45,155 nt of DNA. Source: CAYPZL01 sp964415045. GTDB taxonomy: Bacteria > Planctomycetota > Phycisphaerae > Sedimentisphaerales > Anaerobacaceae. The notes under the pieces are model-generated. The model was given only the letters and a program-made list of their open reading frames with translations. It ran no database searches and was not told the origin of the DNA. Numbering within the stretch: position 1 is the first letter of the stretch; every line of letters starts with the position of its first letter. The stretch is taken from positions 1 through 45,155 of the forward strand of contig CAYPZL010000017.1 in NCBI GenBank assembly GCA_964415045.1, given 5' to 3'. Both the position numbers and the translations under genes were made by a program. Positions 15,545 to 23,020 of this stretch are shown here, piece by piece.

Positions 15545-17182
15545 ATGGAAATTGGCTGGATCGATCTGACCATCGTCGTTGCATATCTGCTGGGCATTAC
15601 GGGGATCGGGGTGCTCGTCGGACGCCGGCAGACGGACTCGAGCACGGGCTACTTCCTGGCCAGCCGTTCCTTGAGCTGGACCACCGTGGGCCTGGCCCTG
15701 TTCGCGACGAATATCTCGACAGTGCACCTCATCGGCCTGGCGTCCTCCGGCTTCAGCGACGGCATGGTCATGGGCAACTTCGAATGGATGGCGCCGTTTC
15801 TATTGATTTTGTTAGGGCTGGTCTTCGCGCCGTTTTATTTTCGCACGAAGATCTCGACGCTGCCGGAATATCTGGAAGGTCGCTACGGCCCGGGCTCGCG
15901 CACCGTCCTGGCGGTGATGGCGGTGTTCGGGGCGCTGTTCATTCACATCGGCGTCTCGCTCTACGCCGGCGCCGTCATGGTGCAGAACTTCGTGGACATC
16001 CCCATCACCGCCTCGATCCTGATCGTTTCGCTGCTGACGGTCATTTATACGGTCGCCGGCGGTCTGAAGGCCGTGGTTGTGACCGAATCGATCCAGACGG
16101 TCCTGCTGCTGGTCGGAGCGGTGGCGGTGACGGTTTTTGCCCTGCTCATGCTCGGCAGTGCGGACATCAACAGCCTGGCCGATCTGCGCCAGGCGACCAA
16201 GCCCGGGCAGCTCAGCATGATTCGCACCGACGGCCAGTTCGCCTGGTATTATATGATCATCGGCTATCCCGTGCTCGGCATCTGGTACTGGTGTTCGGAC
16301 CAGACCATCGTGCAAAGAGTGCTGGGCGCAAAGAGCGAGCGCGATGCGCAGGTGGGCCCGATTTTCTGCGGCTTCATCAAGGTGCTTCCCACGCTGGTCA
16401 TGGTGCTGCCCGGGGTGCTGTGCTACGTTTTGTTCAAAGACAAGGTCGGTGACAACGCCGATTCCACGCTCATCGTGTTAATCAAGGAGCTTCTTCCGGC
16501 CGGCTTGAAGGGGCTGGTCATCGCGGGTCTGCTGGCGGCGCTGATGAGCACGGTCGCCGGCGCGCTCAACTCGACGGCTACGCTGGTCAGCATCGATATC
16601 GTCAAGCGGACCCGGCCGAACACGAGCGACCACACGCTCGTGCGCATCGGGCAGGTCACCGCGGTGGTGGTGATGGTCCTGGCGATGATGTGGTCCACCC
16701 AGGGCGAGCTCTTTGGGGGGATCTTCAAAGGCATCAACCAGATGATCTCCGTCCTGGCGCCGCCGATCAGCGCGGTATTTATCTGGGGGATTTTCTGGCG
16801 TCGCGCCACCTCGGCGGCGTCGCTGACGACGTTGATCTTCGGCTTCGTTTTGGGGGCCGTCGTCTTCGTTCTGGATTTCCCGGCCGTCTCGGGGCGCGTT
16901 CTGGGCTTCGACAGCGAAGGCCAGGCCCACCAGTTGTTTACCCGCACCTGTGGAATGCCGTTCATGCTGCAGGCGGGGATTCTCTTCGGCCTTTGCAGCA
17001 CGGTGCTGGTGTGCGTGAGCCTGGTGACGCCGCCACCGGAGCCGCAGCGCGTCGAGCGGTACTGCTGGAAGAACCCGTGGGCCGTGGTGACGGAGAAGCC
17101 GATCTCGGGCCTGTTCGATCCGCGCGTGCTGGCGGTGCTGCTGGTAATCACGATGGTGATCTGCTACTGCATCTTCGCATGA
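15545..17182 (+). CDS. Sodium:solute symporter (SSS/SLC5 family)
   Basis: The product is 545 residues from ATG 15545; the open frame extends further upstream through unrelated repeat DNA, and this start gives the normal SSS N-terminus (IDLTIVVAYLLGITGIGVLVGRRQ). About 14 hydrophobic helices are visible. Family marks include GYFLASRSLSWTTVGLALFATNIS in helix 1-2, GLVIAGLLAALMSTVAGALNSTATL in the core (the SSS signature region) and GGIFKGINQMISVLAPPISAVF. It is most like sodium/sugar or sodium/myo-inositol type members. A weak AAGG stands 8 bases before the start. Its stop lies 14 bases before the fucosidase start, so the two are almost surely co-transcribed. The likely substrate is the monosaccharide freed by the neighbouring hydrolases (fucose or galactose); that is inference. 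Confidence 0.92.
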   Translation: MEIGWIDLTIVVAYLLGITGIGVLVGRRQTDSSTGYFLASRSLSWTTVGLALFATNISTVHLIGLASSGFSDGMVMGNFEWMAPFLLILLGLVFAPFYFRTKISTLPEYLEGRYGPGSRTVLAVMAVFGALFIHIGVSLYAGAVMVQNFVDIPITASILIVSLLTVIYTVAGGLKAVVVTESIQTVLLLVGAVAVTVFALLMLGSADINSLADLRQATKPGQLSMIRTDGQFAWYYMIIGYPVLGIWYWCSDQTIVQRVLGAKSERDAQVGPIFCGFIKVLPTLVMVLPGVLCYVLFKDKVGDNADSTLIVLIKELLPAGLKGLVIAGLLAALMSTVAGALNSTATLVSIDIVKRTRPNTSDHTLVRIGQVTAVVVMVLAMMWSTQGELFGGIFKGINQMISVLAPPISAVFIWGIFWRRATSAASLTTLIFGFVLGAVVFVLDFPAVSGRVLGFDSEGQAHQLFTRTCGMPFMLQAGILFGLCSTVLVCVSLVTPPPEPQRVERYCWKNPWAVVTEKPISGLFDPRVLAVLLVITMVICYCIFA

Positions 17183-17196
17183 GAAGGAGGTGACAG

Positions 17197-19074
17197 ATGG
17201 TTCTGTTGCGTTCGCGTCGGCTGGGCATGTGTTGCGTCCTGCTGATCGCGTGGGTCGTCTCGCCGGCGGCAGCTTCCTACAAGCCCACGTGGGAGTCGCT
17301 GGGCGAGCACGAAACTCCCGAATGGTTCCGCGACGCCAAGTTCGGGATCTACACGCACTGGGGCCCGGTGACCGTCGGCGCCGAGGACGGCCCGAGCGGC
17401 GTCCAGTGGTACGGGCGCAACATGTACGTCGAGAAAAGCCCGACCTTCGCGTACCACCGCAAGAAGTTCGGCGACCAGCACACGTTTGGCTACAAGGACG
17501 TTGTGCCGCTTTTCAAGGCGGAGAAGTTCGACGCCGAGGCGTGGGCCGCGCTCTTTGCCGAGGCCGGGGCGAAATTCGCCGGACCGGTGGCGATCCACCA
17601 CGACAACTACGCCATGTGGGACTCGAAGTACACTGAGTGGGACAGTATGGACCAGGGCCCCAGGCGCGATTTCACGGCCGAGCTGGAAAAGACCATTCGC
17701 CGCCGGGGCCTGAAATACATCACCACGTTCCACCACGCTTTTTCCTGGCGGTACTTCGAGCCCGCCTACAAATTCGACGCCGACGACGGCAGGCACGCCG
17801 GCCTCTATTGCGAGCCCCACGAGCCGGGGACGCCGGCCTCGAAAGCCTTTCTCGACAAATGGCTGGGGATGGTCAACGAGGCGGTCCGGAAATACGAGCC
17901 CGATTTGATCTGGTTCGATTTCGGACTCAGCAGCGTCATCACGCCCGAGTACCAGCAGCGGATGTTCGCCGACTACTACAACTGGGCGGCCCGCAACGGG
18001 ATCGCCGTCGGCGTTGCCCACAAGCACCGTGACATCCACGCCCACACCGGTATCCTCGACTTCGAACGCGGACGGGAAGACCGCCTGACGCCTTATCCGT
18101 GGCTGACCGATACTTCCGTCGGGCCGTGGTTCCATCAGAAGTCGCACGAGTACAAATCCGTTGACGATCTGGTGGACGTGCTGGTCGATATCGTGTCCAA
18201 GAACGGGTGCATGCTGTTGAACGTCGGTCCGGCCGCCGATGGCACGATTCCCGCCGACGCCCAGAGACTTCTGCGCGGCATCGGCGCGTGGCTCAAGATC
18301 AACGGCGAGGCGATCTACGACACGCGTCCCTGGTTGACGTTCGGGGAAGGGCCCACCCGCATGGAAAAGGGCGGGGGCTTCAGCGAACGTCGGGATCGCA
18401 AGTATAGCGCCTCTGACATTCGCTTCACGCGCAGCAAGGACGGCAAGACCGTGTACGTGATCGTGCTGGGCCGGCCCGAGCGGGAGATTGCGGTACGCTC
18501 GATGCGGGTCACCGGCCGGGGGCGGGTCGAGATGCTCGGCGGCGGCAGAGTCACGTACCGCATCGACGACCGGGGGCGGCTTGTCATCGTCCCGCCCCGG
18601 GAAAAGCCGGGCGATCATGCCTTCGCCTTCCGACTGACCGGCTTCGAGATCGATTTGCACCCCGATGCGCGATTCGAGATGCCCGGGGCCGTGCGCCTGG
18701 AGCCGGGCAAGGCCACGCTGGAGGGACGCCAGATCAAGACGCAGGTCAACGAGGACCGCGAGAACATCGGCTTTTGGGATAATCCGGCCGAGAAGATCCA
18801 CTGGCTGGCCGTGCTCGACCGCCCCGGCCGCTGGCAGGTGCGCGGCGAGTTCTCCTGTGCCGGGGGCCCCTGCCGCCTGAAAGTCACTCTGCCGGGAAGT
18901 TCGCTCGATGCACAGGTCCCGCGCACGCAGGGCTGGTTCAAGCCTGTGTTTGTCGATTTCGGGCACGTTGAGGTCGCGAAGCCCGGAGTCTACCACCTGA
19001 CGATTGAACCGGCGGACGCATCCGCGTGGAAGCCGGTCAACGTGTATCAGTTGCAGATGGCCCCGACGGACTGA
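17197..19074 (+). CDS. Secreted GH29 alpha-L-fucosidase
   Basis: This 625-residue protein starts behind a near-perfect ribosome site (AAGGAGGTGA, 5 bases spacing) and has a signal peptide ending near residue 27 (SPAAA). The GH29 catalytic domain covers about 30-380: TPEWF-like start with WFRDAKFGIYTHWGP, then IHHDNYAMWDS, HHAFSW, and DLIWFDFGLS with the nucleophile Asp at about 241. NGCMLLNVGPAADGTI (about 330-345) is a highly characteristic GH29 block. After the barrel comes the usual C-terminal beta-sandwich (about 390-490) and an extra C-terminal beta domain (about 490-625, GENIGFW-like start, ending in VYQLQMA) of the kind found in longer fucosidases. It probably releases fucose outside the cytoplasm for import by the adjacent symporter. 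Confidence 0.96.
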   Translation: MVLLRSRRLGMCCVLLIAWVVSPAAASYKPTWESLGEHETPEWFRDAKFGIYTHWGPVTVGAEDGPSGVQWYGRNMYVEKSPTFAYHRKKFGDQHTFGYKDVVPLFKAEKFDAEAWAALFAEAGAKFAGPVAIHHDNYAMWDSKYTEWDSMDQGPRRDFTAELEKTIRRRGLKYITTFHHAFSWRYFEPAYKFDADDGRHAGLYCEPHEPGTPASKAFLDKWLGMVNEAVRKYEPDLIWFDFGLSSVITPEYQQRMFADYYNWAARNGIAVGVAHKHRDIHAHTGILDFERGREDRLTPYPWLTDTSVGPWFHQKSHEYKSVDDLVDVLVDIVSKNGCMLLNVGPAADGTIPADAQRLLRGIGAWLKINGEAIYDTRPWLTFGEGPTRMEKGGGFSERRDRKYSASDIRFTRSKDGKTVYVIVLGRPEREIAVRSMRVTGRGRVEMLGGGRVTYRIDDRGRLVIVPPREKPGDHAFAFRLTGFEIDLHPDARFEMPGAVRLEPGKATLEGRQIKTQVNEDRENIGFWDNPAEKIHWLAVLDRPGRWQVRGEFSCAGGPCRLKVTLPGSSLDAQVPRTQGWFKPVFVDFGHVEVAKPGVYHLTIEPADASAWKPVNVYQLQMAPTD

Positions 19075-19116
19075 GATCGGAGGCACAAGGAGAACGACTG
19101 TACGCAGGAGGCAATC

Positions 19117-20091
19117 ATGCAAATGCGATCTTCGGTGACGCACGCATTGACGTTGGCCGTTGTCGGACTGTGTCTTGCCGGTTGTGCCGCCGGCTCCCGG
19201 TCGGGCGCGGGGAGAGCGAAGAAGCCGCTGCGGCTGGCGTTTGTCACGTGCGCCGTCGACGCGCAGTTCTTCGAGCCCGTGAAGAAAGGGATGAACGACG
19301 CGGCCGAGATGATGGGCGTTCGCTGCGACTTCCTGGGCACCGAAGGCGTGGACGTGCCGGCCCAGGCCGAGATGGTCAGGCAGGCCGTGGCCGATGGCTA
19401 CGATGGTATCGCCGTCAATATCATCGATCCGCAGGCCTTCGATGGTGTGATTCAGGAGGCGATCGACAAGGGTGTGCCGGTCGTCGGATTCAACGTGGAC
19501 GATCATGCGACGCCGAACGCCCGCCTGAGCAGCGTGAACCAGCGACTGTACGAGGCCGGCGAGGCCCTCGCCCGGCACGTTCTGCCCGACGTTCCCGAGG
19601 GCGCGCACGTCCTGATGACTATGCACGACGAGGGCGTCTCGGCGCTGGAGGATCGTCTGCGCGGAGAGCAAACGGTTCTCAAGACCAAAAACGTGCGCTG
19701 GACCGTCGTTGTCACCGGCAACGATCCCGCCAGGGGCGCCGAGGTCGTCGCCCAAGCCCTGCGGGCGAATCCGGATATCCGTATCGTTTTGGGAACGGGA
19801 CAGGCGGACACGGAAGCGGCGGGGCGGGCCATTGAAACGTCCTTTGCCGGCGGCGACTACTGGTCGGCCGGTTTCGATTTGTCGCCCCAGACCCTGCGCC
19901 TCATCCAGGCCGGCCACATCCGCTGCACCGTCGATCAGCAGCCCTACATTCAGGGCTTCTATCCCGTGATGCAACTGACGCTCTATCTGAGATACGGCAT
20001 CGTCCCATCCGACATCGACGCCGGCGCCGCGATCATCGACGCAACCAACGTCGACCGGGTCGTGGAGCTGACACAAAGCAACTACCGCTGA
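19117..20091 (+). CDS. Sugar-binding lipoprotein (RbsB/LacI-type periplasmic binding protein)
   Basis: This is a 324-residue protein with a lipoprotein signal (VVGLCLAGC, Cys about 24) and a strong ribosome site (GGAGG 6 bases upstream). The mature part is a type I periplasmic binding fold: RLAFVTCAVDAQFFEPVKKGMNDAA opens the first lobe, GYDGIAVNIIDP and GVPVVGFNVDD are typical ribose-binding-protein strands, and GFDLSPQTLRLIQAGHIRCTVDQQPYIQGFYPV closes the C-lobe. It lies 42 bases behind the fucosidase gene and is therefore in the same operon. No ABC ATPase or permease follows; the next gene is on the other strand. It may serve a transporter encoded elsewhere or act as a sugar sensor. Confidence 0.92.
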   Translation: MQMRSSVTHALTLAVVGLCLAGCAAGSRSGAGRAKKPLRLAFVTCAVDAQFFEPVKKGMNDAAEMMGVRCDFLGTEGVDVPAQAEMVRQAVADGYDGIAVNIIDPQAFDGVIQEAIDKGVPVVGFNVDDHATPNARLSSVNQRLYEAGEALARHVLPDVPEGAHVLMTMHDEGVSALEDRLRGEQTVLKTKNVRWTVVVTGNDPARGAEVVAQALRANPDIRIVLGTGQADTEAAGRAIETSFAGGDYWSAGFDLSPQTLRLIQAGHIRCTVDQQPYIQGFYPVMQLTLYLRYGIVPSDIDAGAAIIDATNVDRVVELTQSNYR

Positions 20092-20128
20092 GCCCGGCAA
20101 CGGTCAATTCATTGTGACGTGCCGCGCG

Positions 20129-21022
20129 TTACCATTTGAAGTGGCAGGCGTAGTGGCGGTAGAACAGGCCGATGGAGCGCATGGCGATGACGGCGACGAC
20201 CTGCACCGCGAGGTTGAGCGCGAGGTCTCCCGCCGTTGTCAGGGGCCCGGCAAATGTGTGTTGGCTGGTGTGTGCTTCGATGACGCAGGCGGCGGCCAGC
20301 AGCAGCACGGTCAGGACGTACGGGACGAACGCCTTGAGGATGGGGACCACGAGATAATCGGGGCGCAGCAGGGCCAGGTCCTTGCCGACCGCGGTCGTCA
20401 GGATCGCCGCCGGGAAGACGAAGAGCCCGCAGACCAGAAGGACTTGCAGGTGCAGGGACAGAGCGCCGAAATTCGAGGTCAGATCCCGCACGAGCCCGGC
20501 GTCTTCAGGGGTCAGCGACAGGGCGATGATGAAGGGAAACTCGACGAGAAACAGCGTGTAGAAGAAGACCAGGAACGGCCGGATCACGTACCAGAGGAAC
20601 GTAATCGACGTGCCCAGATAGATCTCGGGCAGCGTATCGTCCTCCATGGCCGTGTGCTCGATCACGCTCAGGTAGAACCCGAACAGCCAGCCCCAGATGA
20701 TGAAAGTCGAGACGATATTCAGGCAGCAGGCGGTGGCGAGGAAGAACTTGAAGCACACGACCGCCGCGACGAACACCGTCGTCGTGGCGTTTTGCGGATT
20801 GACGAACACCTTCCAGCTATCGACGAAGACCGCGCGGTAGTAGCCCGGCAGCGGTTCGGCGGGCCGCTGGCTCTCGGGCTCGATTTTTTCGGCTTTCTCG
20901 AAACTCTGCGCCGGGATGATGAACTTCTGCCGACACGTGAGGCACGTCGCCTGCTTCCCCGCGTGCTTGCTGTCGAACGCAATCAGTGCGCCGCAATGCG
21001 GACAGTTGAATTCAATCGTCAT
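20129..21022 (-). CDS. Zinc-ribbon multispanning membrane protein
   Basis: This is a 297-residue protein. The N-terminus is a short zinc ribbon: CPHC (residues 7-10) and CLTC (about 27-30), as in MJ0042-type ribbons common in planctomycetes. After a charged linker come about six hydrophobic segments (ATTTVFVAAVVCFKFF, NIVSTFIIWGWLFGFYL, FLWYVIRPFLVFFYTLFL, LQVLLVCGLFVFPAAIL, FVPYVLTVLLLAAACVI, LALNLAVQVVAVIAM). The layout is like DUF4013-type proteins of unknown function. No clear ribosome site was found. It lies 49 bases after pilT in the same direction and converges on the sugar-binding lipoprotein with a 37-base gap. Confidence 0.75.
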   Translation of the reverse strand: MTIEFNCPHCGALIAFDSKHAGKQATCLTCRQKFIIPAQSFEKAEKIEPESQRPAEPLPGYYRAVFVDSWKVFVNPQNATTTVFVAAVVCFKFFLATACCLNIVSTFIIWGWLFGFYLSVIEHTAMEDDTLPEIYLGTSITFLWYVIRPFLVFFYTLFLVEFPFIIALSLTPEDAGLVRDLTSNFGALSLHLQVLLVCGLFVFPAAILTTAVGKDLALLRPDYLVVPILKAFVPYVLTVLLLAAACVIEAHTSQHTFAGPLTTAGDLALNLAVQVVAVIAMRSIGLFYRHYACHFKW

Positions 21023-21071
21023 GAGGTCTCGGCCCTGCGTGCCGGCGGGACGTCATTTCCGGCCCCGGCGG

Positions 21072-22208
21072 CTAATCCCGCTGCATGCAGTCCGTGAACG
21101 CCTTGAGGTCGTTGACCCACTTCTGGGCTTCCAGGAGGTCCACCCTGTCGCTCTTGACCAGCATGGACAGGTGCTTCTCCATCGTCATCATCTTCTCGTC
21201 CGGTTTGTTTCGCGTCTTGGTCTGCAACTGCGAGTAGAGTTGCTCGATCTTGCCCGTGCGTATCAGGTTGGCGCAGGCGTAGTTGTTGTTCAGAATCTCC
21301 ATGGCCACGATGCGACCCTTCCCGTCCTTGCGCGGCACGAGCTTTTGACTGATGATGTACGCCAGCCCTAACGAAAGCTGATTTCTTACCTCGGCCTGTC
21401 GCCCTTCGGGGAAGTAATCGAGAATACGGGTCACCGTGCCGGTGACGTCGCGCGTGTGCAGGGTGGAAAAGACCAGGTGCCCGGTTTCGGCGGCCATCAG
21501 GGTCATCGCGATGGTCTCGGCGTCGCGCATTTCGCCGACGAAAATGACGTCCGGGTCTTCCCGCATCATCTCCTTGAGTCCTTCGCTGAAGGACAGCACG
21601 TCACGACCCACCTCGCGCTGCGAGATAATCGAATATTTCTGCGTGAAGATGTACTCGATCGGGTCCTCGACGGTCATGATGCGGTGGGCGCTCTTCTCGC
21701 TGATGCGTCCGATGAGCGAGGCGATGGTGGTGGACTTGCCGGCGCCGGTGATGCCCGTGAGCAGCACAAGTCCGTGCTTGCGGGTGATGATGTCCTTCCA
21801 GACGTCGTTCGCAAAGCCGATGTCCTCCACGGCGGGGACATCCAGGGACAGCGCGCGGATGGCGGCGGCCAGCCCGTCGTTCTCGCGGAAGATGTTGATC
21901 CGAAACTGCAGCGATCCGAGCCGATAGGAGCAGTCGGTGCTGTAATGCGTCTGGAGCCTCTGGAGGCTGTGCTCCTTCATGAGGGGGTAGATCAGTTGCT
22001 TGGCGATCTCGGGGGTGACGTTGGGCCCTTTGAGCTTGACGAGGTTCCCGTCGATCCGGTAGGCCGGCGGCGCATTGACCTTGATGTGCAGGTCGGAGAC
22101 GCGCATCGCCCCGTGGGTCTCGAAGTATTTCAGCATGTCGAGGATGCTGTATTTGCCGAGATTCTCCGTGGGATAGACCTTCGCCCCCGGGGAGTATCCT
22201 TCTGCCAT
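21072..22208 (-). CDS. pilT: Type IV pilus retraction ATPase PilT
   Basis: The product is 378 residues from ATG 22208, chosen because GGAGAAAGGA stands directly upstream; the longer frame runs into a palindromic repeat and is rejected. The N-terminal domain (SDLHIKVNAPPAYRIDG) matches PilT/PilU. Walker A is GITGAGKST at 152-160, the Asp box VEDPIEYIF at 180-188, Walker B DVIFVGEMRD at 220-229 and the His box STLHTRD at 248-254. The C-terminus has the RNQLSLGLAYIISQKLVPRKDGKGR segment diagnostic of the family. It is a cytoplasmic hexamer that powers pilus retraction. No pilus assembly genes lie beside it; the only pilin-like gene in the window is at 10.3 kb. Confidence 0.96.
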   Translation of the reverse strand: MAEGYSPGAKVYPTENLGKYSILDMLKYFETHGAMRVSDLHIKVNAPPAYRIDGNLVKLKGPNVTPEIAKQLIYPLMKEHSLQRLQTHYSTDCSYRLGSLQFRINIFRENDGLAAAIRALSLDVPAVEDIGFANDVWKDIITRKHGLVLLTGITGAGKSTTIASLIGRISEKSAHRIMTVEDPIEYIFTQKYSIISQREVGRDVLSFSEGLKEMMREDPDVIFVGEMRDAETIAMTLMAAETGHLVFSTLHTRDVTGTVTRILDYFPEGRQAEVRNQLSLGLAYIISQKLVPRKDGKGRIVAMEILNNNYACANLIRTGKIEQLYSQLQTKTRNKPDEKMMTMEKHLSMLVKSDRVDLLEAQKWVNDLKAFTDCMQRD

Positions 22209-22303
22209 ATCCTTTCTCCAACGCCATGCGCGTGCATGGGCAACCGAGATCCGCCGCGTCGTGCGGAACCAACATGGTGCTCCGTCGCTTGTTACACCAT
22301 GAT

Positions 22304-22408
22304 TGTCATCCTGAGCGGAAGCGAAGGATCTCGCCATCGCACGTCCCTCCCCGTGTGATGCTGACTCCTGCTTCTCAGCCCGGATGCTTCACTTCGTTCA
22401 GCATGACA
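22304..22408. repeat. 105-bp palindromic repeat of the TGTCATCCTGA type, copy 1
   Basis: The left arm, starting TGTCATCCTGAGCG (22304) and continuing to GAAGGAT (22329), is repeated in imperfect reverse complement at 22384-22408 (GCTTCACTTCG...CATGACA). A second repeat of the same length and outer arms is at 43445-43549. Similar TGTCATCCTGAGCG...CGAAGGATCT palindromes are widespread in diverse bacterial genomes. This copy lies 95 bases upstream of pilT, in its probable leader or promoter region. Confidence 0.7.
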
Positions 22409-22563
22409 ACCCTCTAATGAGTTGAGACACAACCATAGTATACCGCCTTACCCCGTCCGGGCAAAGCCGCGTCTTGTGTGGCGCGCAACGAAATCATGCC
22501 GATCCGAAGACTTTCACGACGCCTGAAAGTGCGGAAGTCAACATGCGCCCGGCTCGTGCCGGC

Positions 22564-22839
22564 CTATTTCCCGCTGTGCGCGAGCCAGTCCTGCAGGTTC
22601 TTCGCGAGCACTTGGACGTTCTTTTCGCGCATGATGTGCTCGATGAGGGGCGCGGGAACGCGGTGTTTGACCATGGCCTTGTGGACCCTGAGCCAGAGGC
22701 GGTCGCGCTTGGCTTCGCTGTCGGCCACGTACAACTCGCTGACCAGCTCCTGGAGCTTGTGGAGCATGATCGCGTCCAGTTGGGCGTAGTACCGGGAGAT
22801 AACCTGTTTCTGATGCTGCGAATATTCACGTTGAGCCAT
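22564..22839 (-). CDS. Small helical protein of unknown function
   Basis: The product is 91 residues from ATG 22839, with GGAGG 5 bases upstream. It is all-helical by composition, soluble and without cysteines: REYSQHQKQVISRYYAQLDAIM, LHKLQELVSELYVADSEAKRDRLW, then MVKHRVPAPLIEHIMREKNVQVLAKNLQDWL. Similar RYY...ELVSELYLAD...LW proteins occur in planctomycetes and deltaproteobacteria as far as I recall, with no assigned function. The strong ribosome site and compact conserved-looking sequence support a real gene. It is divergent from the LptD-like gene with a 181-base gap. Confidence 0.75.
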   Translation of the reverse strand: MAQREYSQHQKQVISRYYAQLDAIMLHKLQELVSELYVADSEAKRDRLWLRVHKAMVKHRVPAPLIEHIMREKNVQVLAKNLQDWLAHSGK

Positions 22840-22955
22840 GGGCGCCTCCAGGGCTGCGCGTCCTCGTTTGCCCTGGTTTGTACCGGAAATGCCGGGACAA
22901 ATCAAGCGGGAGTTTCGCTGTTCGGGTTTTTGCTGGCTTTGTGAGGGCGGATGGC

Positions 22956-22961
22956 TATAAT
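22956..22961 (+). promoter_or_regulatory. Candidate -10 element for the LptD-like gene
   Basis: A consensus TATAAT sits about 60 bases before the first possible start of the LptD-like gene. A TTGCTG at 22930-22935 is 20 bases upstream, which is too far for a standard -35, so only the -10 is well supported. Confidence 0.45.
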
Positions 22962-23020
22962 CTCGTGGGGCGTTGGCAGGGTCAGGAGGCCCGTTGTGCC
23001 CGGTTTGAGATAATCGCCGT

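Noticed and set aside
17164..20100. A 978-codon frame antisense to the fucosidase and binding-lipoprotein genes.
   Set aside because: It is the codon-position shadow of GC-rich genes; the sense frames have clear families, signal peptides and ribosome sites.
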